Translations under genes and position numbers: made by a program
Assembly: GCF_008831285.2 (NCBI RefSeq)
Contig: NW_022205197.1
Location: 1-37,167, forward strand
Source of the DNA: Nymphaea colorata
Taxonomy: Eukaryota > Streptophyta > Magnoliopsida > Nymphaeales > Nymphaeaceae
DNA length: 37,167 bases
Direction: 5' to 3'
In this document: one piece after another, positions 22,243-33,012 of the stretch
Numbering within the stretch: position 1 is the stretch's first letter
How the letters are laid out: every line of letters begins with the position of its first letter
The notes under the pieces: generated by a model
Database searches by the model: none
What the model was told of the DNA's origin: nothing
The model's input: the letters and a program-made list of their open reading frames with translations, nothing else

Positions 22243-22470
22243 TTTTCTCTTAAAATCTCTTGCTCTTCTACTAGTTTTTCAATTAAAATCTCTTTCTCTT
22301 CTACCAGTTTTTCGCTTTATTTCTTCCCACTCACTTACAAATTTTTATTTCTCTCTCTCTTAATTTTCTATTAAAATCTCTTGCTCTTTTACTAGTGTTT
22401 CTCTATCTATATTTTCTCTCTCTTAAAAATCTTTATCTCACTCTCTCTAAGTGTCTTGATAAAAGTTTAT
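21928..22470. repeat. Polypyrimidine array, unit 3 (longest copy)
   Basis: About 540 bp in which the plus strand is almost only T and C with interspersed 'ttctactagttttt' and 'aaaatctttatctctc' phrases at irregular spacing near 100 bp. It includes a (CA)n run (22229-22243). The one long open frame through it is low complexity (Phe/Leu/Ser) and not a gene. It aligns with 12277-12490 and 34796-35110. Confidence 0.8.
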
Positions 22471-22679
22471 GAAATACTTTCCTTTAAAAAGAATTTCCTT
22501 CCTTCGCTTTATAAAGTTTTAACTTCTTTACCAAATACCACACCAGTTGAAGATAATGCTTAGGTGAATATGAAATGCATGAAGAATGAACATGGCCTTA
22601 AGATTAGTTACCCATGGTAAAGGTGTCAGGAATGGCCAAGCCTCAAAATGATGGTCTAGTTCTTTTTCATTTTTCTACT

Positions 22680-23570
22680 TAGGTTTTTTAATACACTCCA
22701 AAAACAAAACCCAAACAAATTTTGGGATGCAAACAACCTTATTTGCACAGAAGGCAATATCAAGCCACAATAATTTTGGGACACATATTGCAATGCTGCA
22801 ACAATACTTCAATATAAAGTAGTATCCTTCAACTTTGAACTGTGACTGGCAAATAATTTATGAACATGGCCATCGGCAAGTTCATGGGTTTGGTTTCATG
22901 CATTTTTGTATGCTTGAAAAGATTAAAGATATTACATTCTTTGAGACAACACCAAGCATCCTTTTAACAATGGTGGATTCACTTCCTAGGAAGTAGAAGA
23001 AGATTTTCCAAATTCTACTTTTGCTGTAGGGGGAGGGGTGTTCTATTTAACTAACAGCGTCATTTTGATCTTTTTGACCATTTTTAGTACATAACACATG
23101 GTCCTTTGTTAGAGGGCCATCACATATAGCATGCTCTAATAACACATGATGCTCACAGCATATAATTCTCATCCTCCTCATTCAAGGGCTCTTCTTTTGA
23201 TAAAATTGAATTCAGTCCAAAACTTACTGGAATTGTGCATTTTTGTTCATCCTTCTTGTTGTGCATTTTTTTGATAGGTTTCACTGGACACAATAGCATT
23301 GATTGTTCATTCACTATTGAGGTGTCCTTACTTAAAATAAGGCACAAGCTGCAATAATGGACAAAGTTCAAAGCCTCTTTCACGTAACTTGCACTGGAAA
23401 TGTGTGAGTTGTTCTACAAGATTAGTCACCCAAATGCCTTAGGAGGGGAACACACAAGCATATTAAGCATGTCTTTATTAAATCCTATATGCATCTGTAA
23501 TTGAGAAATGCAAGTGAGAGCTCTCAATGAAAGCAATCAAACTACATTTGTATCTATGGATATATTTGAA
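22680..23570. repeat. 3' flank of receptor-kinase copy 3, shared with copies 2 and 4
   Basis: Same landmarks as 13130-14070. It is closer in sequence to 35245-36199 than to the copy 2 flank in several places (both have 'gtggattcacttcctagg'). Confidence 0.8.
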
Positions 23571-23924
23571 TTATCCTTCTATCATTCTTGTCTTCCGTCG
23601 TATCCTTTGCAGCCCTACAACCACTTCCTTCATGTCCATTCTCTCATTTGGAGACACACTTGAACATGAGAAGCCTATCTCCAAGATCATCACAAGCTGC
23701 TTGTTCATAGCAGCTGAGTTGGAGTAGTATTATTTCGTTCAAATGATTGCTGTCAATGACTTCTGAAAGTGCAACAGGAAATGCTTCAGCCACCAATTGC
23801 CTCAAACTAAAATCCCCATCAAACTGTTCATCAGTAGGCTTTCTTCTTGTAAACACCTCAAGGAGGAGAATTCCATAGCTGTAGACATCGGCTTTGGTTG
23901 ACACCTTTCCAGCCAACCCAAATT

Positions 23925-24160
23925 CTAATTCAACCATTCAACAATATTAAACATGATTAGCAACCGCAAAATAATTGGATAATGCTAAAGGGTGACACAA
24001 TAGAATTGGTTGCTCCTTAATGGACTTAAGATCAATTGAACCACCAATCCTGCCTTCCTCATTTTGTATTATGATACACATCTAAAAAAGAATACAATAT
24101 TATTATATGGAACAGAAGTGCAATATATATGATGTTCCCTTAAAGAAATCAAACATGTAT

Positions 24161-24208
<48 letters not shown>

Positions 24209-24593
24209 GTGAGGTTAGCTGAGATTCATTAATTGTATGGTGTTGCTTTTTGTTCTCTCGTGACAGATCTTGCAGGTTCTCATAAATGGTGTGAATTATT
24301 TAATAGTGTCAATTGTCAGCCAAACTTAAGCCATTTGGTAGACAGGTATGTGTGATTAGGGATTTTTAATACAAGAAAGGAACAAAAATTACAATTTATG
24401 TTAAAGGAAAAAGATCAATTGAACACTATTGCTTGTTGAAAACATGTCACCAACACATATTTGTGTACACGAGCACAAAAGAATGCAAAAACTGGTACGC
24501 AACACCACAAGCCATATGAACAACAAATAGGTCATAATGTAAAATAGTTAATCAATGGCTTACTTTATTGAGCTAGGAACCGCTTTTGCATGT

Positions 24594-24630
<37 letters not shown>

Positions 24631-25288
24631 TGATAAAAACCAGACACTTTAACATTTTCCTTAAAAAATATATTAAAGAAAATATTTACATCCTAATATA
24701 TTCATAAAAACTATTTTGATATAAAAACATGCTTTGAATCAAGTTGTTTTAAGAAAAAAGTTGATTTGTCTATTATCAAAATGTTGATGCTATAATAGCC
24801 AATCATTTTTGCTAATTATGAAAACACTATTAAAGCCCAAAAAATGATCAACTTAATATATATTTGTGTCAATCTATTCTTAAATTGAAGATTATATTGG
24901 TAAGGTTAGATTAAAAAAAACACTTTAATAACATAATTAAGGGTCTGGATTTTGTCCCTGACCTGTTGGTCTGGTTTCTACTGATATATATATATATATA
25001 TATAGGGAGAGATAAAAGAAAAAAAAGACAAAACAGCCCACTAGAACTGTCAAAACCACTCTCTCTCTCTATCTCTCTTTATTTCACCTCACTCTCTTGG
25101 ACCCCTTCCATACACTCCCCTCCCTTTCTCAATCTCTCCATCAGAGCATTATTGAAGAGAGAGAGTGCACACACGCATATGAGAGAGACAATTTATGAGT
25201 CTTCCTGTGTTGACTCAAAGAAATGGTCAATATACTTGCACATCGAGAGAGACAATTTATGAAAAGAAAACAAATTAAGAGATAGTAC
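23925..25288 (-). other. Kinase intron of copy 3
   Basis: GT at 25288-25287 and AG at 23926-23925. It contains (AT)n at 24163-24206, (GA)n at 24600-24627 and (AT)n near 24984-25003. Parts align with the copy 2 intron (for example 24350-24430 with 14720-14800) and with the copy 4 intron (36970-37090). The intron position, after GYIAP with codon phase 1, is the same in all copies. Confidence 0.88.
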
Positions 25289-27085
25289 CTGGCGCAATGT
25301 AACCTTGGTTCCAAGGGTGTGGTAAGAGTCGATGACTTGTCACCAACTATAAACTTTGCAATGCCAGAATCACCAATGTACGCAGACATGCTTTCATCTA
25401 GAAGTACATTACATGACTTCAGATCACAATGAAATATCATCTCCGAGTAACCATGGTGAAGATACTCTAAAGCCAAGCAACATCAATCATGATATCCAAT
25501 CTTTGGAAGAGATTCAAATGATGGGCACCTGAATGGTAGATAGACTTCTAGCTGCCAAGGGGCATGTATTGGAGAACTAAAGCTTGAAATCTCATTAGAG
25601 CAAGACGTAATGACTTTAACAAGGTTTTGGTGCCTGATTTGGCGCAAGATAGTGCATTCAATGTCAAAAACTTTTAGATGCTCTCTCAAATGACAAATTA
25701 AGGACCTTAACAGCCAATGTCATTCCATCTGCTAGAATTTCTTTGTACACTGAGCCAAAGCTTCCACTTCCAAGAAGTTTGCATCACTGAAATTGCTCGT
25801 TGCATGCATAGCTCTCTGCAAAAAAATCACTAGGAGTGTAATTCATCATATCTTTCAATGTCGTCAGGACGGTTCGACAACCCCCTCTTTCTATACCATG
25901 AGATACCAATGAGTGTGCAAACAATGACCAAAATGCTAACCACCAATTGCGCAAGGCAGCAATGACTCTAGCCACATTGCTCTTACTTTGCCTCTCTGTT
26001 TTGTCTAAGCACAAAGGGACATGGAATTGGGAGCTCACATAGTGCATAGTTCCCTAGGAATGACTCGACAGAAAGCTTTGCAACCTTTCCACCACTGGAA
26101 TCTCTCCTTCTAATCGATTGAAGGACAAGTCTAACACCTGGATGTATTGAAGTTTCTCCAATGATTTTGGTATCTCACTGGAAAGTTTGTTATGGGAAAG
26201 GACAATAGATTTAACGGTTACCATATGATCAAGTTGTTGAGGAATGTTACCGTCAAATGTGTTCTGACAGAGGTTCAAATACTCTAGCATTTGGAGCTTT
26301 GATAATAGTGAAGGCAGCTCTCCACTCAGCTTATTTACAGAGATATCCATGTTGATCATCATGGCAAAATTCCCAGACCCAGAGGTAGGTGACCTTTGAA
26401 AGAGTTGCCTTGCAAGTATAGCACCAACAAATCCTTCAACTCACAAAGACCAGGCTGTAATGTGATGACAAATTGTTTGAGCTTAGATCCTGCACTTGCA
26501 AACTAGTAAGATTGTTTATAGAGTTTGAAATTCACCCAATTAGCATGTTTGTCCAATATAAAAAAAAACATGCGACCAACTGGTAGATTGTTAGTGGGAT
26601 TCATCCTTCTAATGCATTGTTACCAAGAGAAAGCACCTGTAAGCTATTAATGTCCTACATTTGGTGATTGAGCCCTTTTATTTTGTTGGAACTCAAATCT
26701 AGGAAATTAACTTGGTCAAGTGGCTAAGGCCAATGGGATAGTACCTTCAATCAGATTAGAGGAAAGGCGAAGTCTCCACAAGGTGGTTGTCAGGTTTCCA
26801 ACAGAGGCCAGAAGGATGCCGTCAAAAGGTTGCGTAGTAGGTCAACGTCCTCTGCAGTCGACAGTTGGTGAAGGATGTCAGACTGGAGAGCTCATGGTTG
26901 CTGGGGGCATTGGTCAACATATTGTCGTGGAGTACAGGTGCCTGAGTTGTGTCAAACTACCTAATTCTAATGGTATCGGACCACTGAATTTATTGTGTCC
27001 AGCACTTATAGTTTGGAGACTAGTAGCATTGAAAAAGAAGGTGGGAAAGGGCCATCAAAATTGTTGTCACTCATTGCGGCAATTT

Positions 27086-27800
27086 GAGATTGGGCAGGAA
27101 GCGGCCAACATCTTTAGGGAGATGCCTGTTAGTTGATTGGTCATGAAACTCAAAGTCTGAAGAGCGGATAGGTTAAACAAGCTGTCTGGCAGTGTACCAG
27201 TGAGTTATTCTTTTCCACACTAAAGAATTGCAAGCGGGTTATGCTTCCCAACTCGGAAGGAATGTTCCCATGAATATGATTTTGACCAATATTAAGGTGC
27301 TCCAGCTTTGAGAGGTTGACAAAAGTGACTGGAATGGTTCCCAGTGAGCTTGTTATCATAAAGATTTAGGACCTTGAGTTCCTCAGACAGCTAAGAACTC
27401 TGGAATGCTTCCATAGAGTTCGTTTTCTGCTGCAAAAGCACCTGGAGATTGGGCAGGAAGCAGCCAACATCTTTAGGGAGATGTTAGTTGATTGGTCATG
27501 ATACTCAATTTCTGAAGAGTGGATAGGTTAAACAAGCTCTCAGGCAGTGTACCAGTGAGTTTGTTCTTTTCCACACTAAAGACTTGCAAGCGGTAATGCT
27601 TCCCAACTCCGAAAGAATGTTCCCGTGCATTTGATTTTGACCAATATTAAGGTGCTTCAGCTTGGAGAGGTTGGCAAAAGTGACTGGAATGGGCCCGTGA
27701 GCTTGTCATCATAAAGATTTAGGAACCTGAGTTTTGGCAGACAGCTAAGAACTCCGGAATGCTTCCATAGAATTCGTTTTCTGCTGCAAAAAGCACTTGG
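27086..27800 (-). repeat. 359-bp tandem duplication inside the LRR region of copy 3
   Basis: Both halves start with 'gagattgggcaggaagc' and end with 'ttttctgctgcaaaa(a)gcac'. They encode the same LRR stretch (NLSKLEHLNIGQNHIHGNIP in one copy). They differ at roughly one position in ten, with small indels. 359 is not a multiple of 3, so the duplication itself breaks the frame. The spacing is close to five LRR units. Confidence 0.9.
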
Positions 27801-28299
27801 TGATGATGACAATGGCTCAGTGTTTGTGGAATTAACCCTTTAAAATGGTTTCTCCATATGGAAGTTTTTCCAACCAAGGGAGGCGGCTAAATCAATGGAA
27901 GATGACCATGGAAGTTATCTTTTGAGTGATGAAGAACCTGTAAGAATGAGAGATTGCTAATGTATGGGGAGATAGTACCTTCAAGTGCCTTTTCAGAGAG
28001 GTTCGAGCAACTACCCTTTGTGAACCACGACTGCATGAAACTCCATTCCAATCGCAGAAAGTGATGTTGGAATTCCAATTTGATAACACCTTATAAGGGT
28101 CTTTAGTGACAAGGGATTTGAATGACAGCAATGCGAGTTGATCAGTCACGTTGCTCAGAGAAGCATGGGCTGAGGGCACCTCCCTTTGGCCAAGAACCAC
28201 AACCAAGTTGAAGGAGGAGAAACACAATAGAAAACGAGCAGTTGAGGTGACCGACCGGTGGTAGCCATGCCTGTCCAACTTGTTATGCAGTACATGCAT

Positions 28300-28829
28300 G
28301 TGCAGGAATTCAAGGTCATTAATTTATGTATAGATTCCTTCTAGAAAATTTGTTCTTTTATTTTTTCAAGTGGTAGAAGGCTCGGGTTTTACTGCTTTGG
28401 AATGCATTGCTTCATATTTCCAATCTAGGGGCACAGCTGATGATTACATAAATGAGCCTCTTTATTGTTTCCCTTTACCACTTTGAACTCTATTCAATTC
28501 CAACTCAAAGTTGTCAATTGAACTTCTTTTTTCCCTAGATATGCTGTCTGCCTTTTAAATGGCAAGGTTTTTCTATCCTATATATGGTTAGCATGGAAAA
28601 CAGGAAATATGTGGTAATTTAAAAAAATTGAGTAAAATTTAAGTAAGGGAAATAAGATGAAGGGTTGGCAAATTTAAAAAAATAAGTAATAGAAACAAAT
28701 AAAAATTAGAAGTTAAACGAGCAGTTAGCAATAAAAAAGTATGAAAAAATGTCTCAATGAAAAAAGGGAAAAAAAAACAAAAAAAAAAAGGAAAAAGCAT
28801 ATCTTGTTGTGGCATTTTTTTTCCAAAAA
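28300..28829. other. 5' flank of copy 3
   Basis: Expected promoter region of receptor copy 3. A weak TATA-like string (CTATACATAAAT on the minus strand, about 28320-28332) lies just upstream of the start codon but is too close to it for a normal leader. The rest is A-rich with no recognisable element. Confidence 0.35.
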
Positions 28830-29201
28830 TTGCTCGAATTGGCTGGTTCGTTCAAATCTATGCTAAATCAATTTGATCTAGTCCAACTTTTTAAAAAAAA
28901 ATTATTGTTTTTTTTATCTTATAAGATTGTTTATTTATTTCTCAAAGAATATAATTTCAATTTTTGTGCTGATTAACAACCAAATCATTTAAATCAGTGG
29001 ATCGACCAGCGCGTGGAAGTTAGTAACTTATCCACTCGTTTCAAAACTGAATTTCCAATGTCGCATAAAATATGAAAAATTATATTCTTTTGAATAGTAA
29101 TTAAACAGTATAAAAACTAATTAAAACATTTTTTTTTTAAAACAGGTGGACTTGATCAAATGACTTATCAAAGACTGAAGCGACCGGCCGATTCAAGCCA
29201 A
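28830..29201. mobile_element. MITE with long terminal inverted repeats
   Basis: The left end (28830-28895: TTGCTCGAATTGGCTGGTTC, then on to ATTTGATCTAGTCCAAC) pairs with the reverse complement of the right end (29201-29138: TTGGCTTGAATCGGCCGGTC, then on to ATTTGATCAAGTCCACC). About 60 bp match at roughly 75-80%, down to the A-rich edge of the interior. The element is about 370 bp, has no coding capacity and lies upstream of receptor copy 3. The target duplication is not clear. The 'GAATCGGCCGG' ends resemble common plant MITEs related to hAT or Mutator families; I cannot assign it further. Confidence 0.7.
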
Positions 29202-30980
29202 TAATATTTCTAGCTAATCCCATCCAGTCGGCTAGCGAAGATTTGAAGCAACTATGCCATTCGTGCTATCATGGTTCCCCATATGCACTAATCAAGCATC
29301 GTAGTAGTTGCAAACATTTCATGACTAACGAAACCCCCCCCGCTTATAGGTTGTGAGATATGACAACCAAATTGTCGTAAATATAGTCATAAAAATCACA
29401 TCTTTTTTTTTTTTTTGAAAAAACAGTGATAAAACACGAAAATAAGCCCACTGAATAAACGGCAAAAAGATACATAAAAAAATGTGGTTTCCTGTCTTTT
29501 TCATATTTTTTCATTTTTAGAAAGTTACCATATTTTTTTTTGCATTTTTTGCTTTCATTTTTCATGCTCACTGTATATACGATAGATAACCTCCCTGTTA
29601 AAAACAAAAAAAGAATATTTGTGATATGTAGAAACCTATTTATGGATACATTAAAAAAAAAAGTGACAGTTGACAACTTTTGGTTTGAAATGAATAGAGT
29701 TGAAAGGGGAAAGGAAATAAGATACCGGCAAAGACCAAGAAAAATACTCATGCATGTAATCAGCCATACGTTACGGGACCCACCCACGTTGATTTCATTG
29801 AAAAAATTAGACAAATTGTCCTCGCGTTTGGAAAGAAAGAGCATCTTCCTTGATTTTCTTCATGCGCTATTGAAATTTCAGATCCATTACGGGACAACCC
29901 ACGTTTGATTTCTTTGAAAAAGACTCAATCTTTTTCTTTGTATTTTTCTGCACAGACTAGGACTACAGTTTGCAGCATTGGACATGGACTTACGAAGAAA
30001 AGCCTGAGCACTGTTGAACCTCTAGCCGAATACTAATCAGGGTTCAATGAAATGTTTGGAGGTAGGTGAGTTGTAAATATATCAACTATGTGCGATGGCC
30101 TTAATTACGGTCAAATTTCATAAAATATTTGTCAAATTCAAGGACATGTTAGGTGGCCAGAGGCAAGAAAAAAACACATGCATGAAATTTGATGCAAACA
30201 CTTTCCCAAAGCATTAAACCTTCAACTCGTGTTGGTGCACGTACTGGACAGGCATGGCTATCCCCAGTTGCTTATCTTTATCTTGATCTCTACATATATA
30301 TATATATATATTAACAAGCTGCTTATAACTATGACTACCGTTACGTATCTCCAAAATTCAAAACTAAGATAAAAACAGAATTTCTTTAGCATTTGCATGG
30401 ATCAAGCATCTATTATGTGAAATTTAACAGTTCAAACCAAGTTGTTGGTTCTGCATAGTACCTCGTTTAGAATGGTTTTCCAGTATGCTGGAACTTTTGA
30501 ACTCATGAAAGGACTTCCGGGTTAAATTGAGGCAAATATGCATCCTGTTTCCTGCATGATCAGGACCAAGCACAAACATTCAGCAGTCAACGGCAGAATC
30601 ACCACCAAATTTCTCAAACCGAAGGCAAAGAAATGCTCTCTGTCATTTGATTGTGTTACATGAACATGAACAGCTTGGTGGAGAAAGATCAGCAGAGTTG
30701 CAATTAATGCTGATATTCACAGTGATGTTTGCCAGAATTGACTCAACCCTTCAAAGCACACGAAAGGAAACAAACCAAACACACAGATACATGTTATCAG
30801 TTAAACATCACAAAAAGAGATTATTTCTACGTAAGGCTGAAGGAGCCAAAAGTATATATTTGACAATCATTCTTTGGCGACTTATAGCATAACCCAGTAC
30901 CCAAATATTAATTCACAAGAAAAATAAGATTAACATTACTTGCACAAGCATATCAGTGCACTGTATATGATAGAATGTGT
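29202..30980. other. Intergenic, no gene recognised
   Basis: AT-rich. A ~35-bp imperfect direct repeat ('ttacgggac ... cccacgtt(t)gattt') occurs at about 29770 and 29888. An (AT)n run lies at 30293-30311. A 166-codon open frame at 29844-29344 (minus) is Phe/Lys/Ile-rich and low complexity, and I do not accept it as a gene. Confidence 0.55.
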
Positions 30981-30987
30981 GTGTCAA

Positions 30988-31179
30988 GAGGTGGAGCCAG
31001 AAATTTTTTCATGCAAGGACCAAACTATAGTTTCGAAAATTTTACCAAGAGACCGGAATTAAAGATTTTTTTATTTTTTTATATAAACAAAGATTTATGA
31101 AATTTACATGTCAATGTTTCAATTTTTAAATTTAGGATGGGGGGCCAAGGCCCCTGCCAGTCCCTGCCTCCGTCCCTGG
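30988..31179. mobile_element. Short MITE-like element (copy 1 of 2)
   Basis: It starts 'gaggtggagccagaaat' and ends 'cctgcctccgtccctgg', whose reverse complement begins 'ccagggacggaggcagg', so the ends are roughly inverted. The interior 'aaatttacatgtcaatgttt' recurs in 34596-34714. Ends with GGAGCC/GGCTCC are common in short non-autonomous plant elements. Confidence 0.5.
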
Positions 31180-32119
31180 TGTGTTGTTGTAACTTGGGTC
31201 TGTCTAAAGTACTAATTAGCAATTTGGCTTGACATATAATATCTGTTAGATGCTGTGGTATTTTAATGGTCATCTGGTGTCATATCTCAAAGCATTAACA
31301 TAGCTTAATGACTTACCGATAATATAGAGGCAAAAGCCAAAAACCAACAATCGAAAATCATAGCAACAAAAGAACATGAACTTAATGAGCCTTCTTTTCG
31401 CATGTTTCGTAATACATTTATTGATGTTTTAATCAATTAAATGGATTTCAATTTTATCAAAGTGCTTCCCAAATGTTGTTTGTCACATTGAGGCCTGTAC
31501 ATGAGTATAAAAATTCAATCACGCAATTAGTATGCTTCACATATATTTCGGATGCTCATACCTTTCTTCAAGCGAGTAATCGAACCTGAGTTGATCTGAC
31601 CATCACATACACATTCTAGTATTTGGATCCCTATGATACTAGAATGACAAAAATCCAGCATCCATAAGTTAAAGCACACAAATGAGCAATTATTTCACAT
31701 AAAACTGTAAAAATATCACAATCATATATACCTGTGGAAGCTAAGCTGATGCAAGCCAACATCCACCAACATCTAGCTCCATGATCAAAGATGCATGCGT
31801 GCAACTCTAGGAACAAAGCCGGAACAGTTTATTATTATTCAAGACATATCCTGCTTGAATCTGATCCAATAAAGTTATAAGACTAGATTGTAATCTTATT
31901 TGATTAGCTGACCTGGGTCATTGGTCCTTAGTTAAGAGAAATTAGTGGTTCTGGCCCTCTGGGTTTAGACCCAGGTTCTCAATCTCATGACGGTCAACAA
32001 CTTAATTAATTAACATTCGGACTGAGTCTCTTGGCCTTAGCTGACACGATTGTTGACTCGCTTGGAGCCTTTTTCACCGCAGCCTTTTGTTTTTACGGTT
32101 CACTGAGTTATATTTTTAT
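31180..32119. other. Intergenic, nothing recognised
   Basis: No protein-like frame, RNA gene or repeat boundary that I can support. Confidence 0.5.
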
Positions 32120-32182
32120 GGACGTAAACAGGTCAGATTCGAGTCAGATATTAATTGGAACAAATCTGATCTATTCACATCC
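32120..32182. repeat. 63-bp inverted-repeat element
   Basis: The first 20 bases (GGACGTAAACAGGTCAGATT) match the reverse complement of the last 20 (GGATGTGAATAGATCAGATT) at 16 positions. It resembles a minimal deletion derivative of a hAT-like element. No clear target duplication is visible. Confidence 0.45.
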
Positions 32183-32360
32183 TTAACGGAGGAGACCACA
32201 AGAGTGTTCATACCTAATCAAGTCCCACTAACAACCCTACTGACCCATTATTGAAGTCTGATCGCCCAAGTCGAGTTGGTCAGGTCATTAGGCACCACAC
32301 GCATTTTCTTGACCGACTGGTCAGCAGTCAATGCACGTGTGTATATATATATATATATAT

Positions 32361-32402
32361 ATAATCTCAAAGGCGACCATGTCCCTTCCAACCTCCCTTG
32401 GC

Positions 32403-32455
<53 letters not shown>

Positions 32456-32496
32456 CCAAGGGAGGTTGGAAGGGACATGGTCGCTTTTGAGATTAT
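32361..32496. repeat. Near-perfect palindrome with (GT)n-(AT)n-(CA)n core
   Basis: The left arm 32361-32403 and right arm 32454-32496 are 43 bases each and inverted, with a single mismatch (32372 G against 32485 T, a G-U pair in plus-strand RNA). The 50-base centre reads GT repeats, then AT, then CA repeats, so it can also pair with itself. A transcript could form one continuous hairpin of about 65 bp. The arms are ordinary mixed sequence ('caaccttccctt'-like), not simple repeats. No protein is encoded. It sits about 130 bp from the P450 fragment. Confidence 0.92.
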
Positions 32497-32624
32497 TTGA
32501 AGGTGACTAATAGCACTTAAGTTTGGGGGTTTTTGCCTGGTTATATGACATCTGTATTGGACAAGCTCTGAGTTTAAAATGATGGAAAATACATTTTATA
32601 TATATATACGCGTGCACACACACA

Positions 32625-32945
32625 CATCAAGAGAGTGGGTTTCTCTAAAAGCTGACCAGCCGGCAGCTCCCATCCGAACCCATGGACCAAGATCACGGCC
32701 ATCAGCTGCATCATCCTATACCCATGCTCATGCCAGGGCAATTCTTTGGCCTGCCCCAAATGATATCACTTCAAAATCAGTCCCCTTTACATCTATGTGC
32801 TCATACTTGGATCCAGACATGAACCTCTCTGGCTGGAACTCCAGTGGATTGGTCCATATGCTCGGGTCCTGGCTGTAGCCCAGACGTTGACCAAGAGGCA
32901 CACACCATTGGGGATGTGGTAGCCGGTAACCTGGCAGCGAAAAGG
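32625..32945 (-). pseudogene. Cytochrome P450 C-terminal fragment (plant A-type, CYP75/76-like)
   Basis: The minus strand reads [16 protein letters not shown] (about 32930-32880), then after a 1-nt loss [19 protein letters not shown], the PERF segment. [19 protein letters not shown], then AGQRI, is the start of the haem loop FxxGxR. At the haem-ligand Cys codon one T is missing, so the Cys is lost and the frame shifts (PGMSMG follows in another frame). A second 1-nt loss leads to YRMMQLMAVILVHGFGWELP. The fragment ends in a (GT)n/(AT)n microsatellite, about 20 residues short of the usual C-terminus, and nothing upstream of the GYHIP region is present. The family are ER-anchored monooxygenases; motif wording is closest to flavonoid 3'-hydroxylase or CYP76-type enzymes. 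Confidence 0.85.
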
Positions 32946-33012
32946 CAATTAATTTGCCTATTTCTTGCTTATCTACAGTTACCATGTCATTCATGAGGAC
33001 CATTTCATTCAT

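Larger units (their letters stand above)
23571..28299 (-). pseudogene. LRR-XII receptor-like kinase pseudogene, copy 3 (full length)
   Basis: It starts at ATG 28299-28297. A hydrophobic signal peptide (ARFLLCFSSFNLVVVLG) is followed by the LRRNT cap (TDQLALLSFKSLVTKDPY, LSNWNSNITFCDWNGVSC). LRRs run from about 28010 to 26100 through many frameshifts, the first near 28010. A 359-bp LRR block is duplicated at 27086-27444 and 27445-27800. Next are the juxtamembrane Cys pair and TM (about 26047-25900). The kinase reads FDIECTILRQIRHQNLVKV, FHCDLKSCNVLLDESM and DSGIAK (the DFG Phe is Ser). Exon 1 ends at 25289 (CCAG|GTACT) and exon 2 is 23924-23571 (TTAG|AATTTGGG, codons EFG). Exon 2 has YSYGILLLEVFTRRKPT, a 7-nt deletion near 23715, then MKEVVVGLQRIRRK. 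Length fits the ~1000-residue family. The HCD loop marks a non-RD immune-type kinase. Confidence 0.94.

Noticed and set aside
21928-22374. 148-codon open frame on the plus strand
   Set aside because: It is the polypyrimidine array read as Phe/Leu/Ser. The frame is not kept in the two homologous arrays.
29344-29844. 166-codon open frame on the minus strand
   Set aside because: Low-complexity Phe/Lys/Ile composition from T-rich DNA, poly-T runs inside it, no motif and no relatives in the window.
32248-32500. Overlapping open frames on both strands
   Set aside because: They are translations of the palindrome and its GT/AT core, not of a gene.
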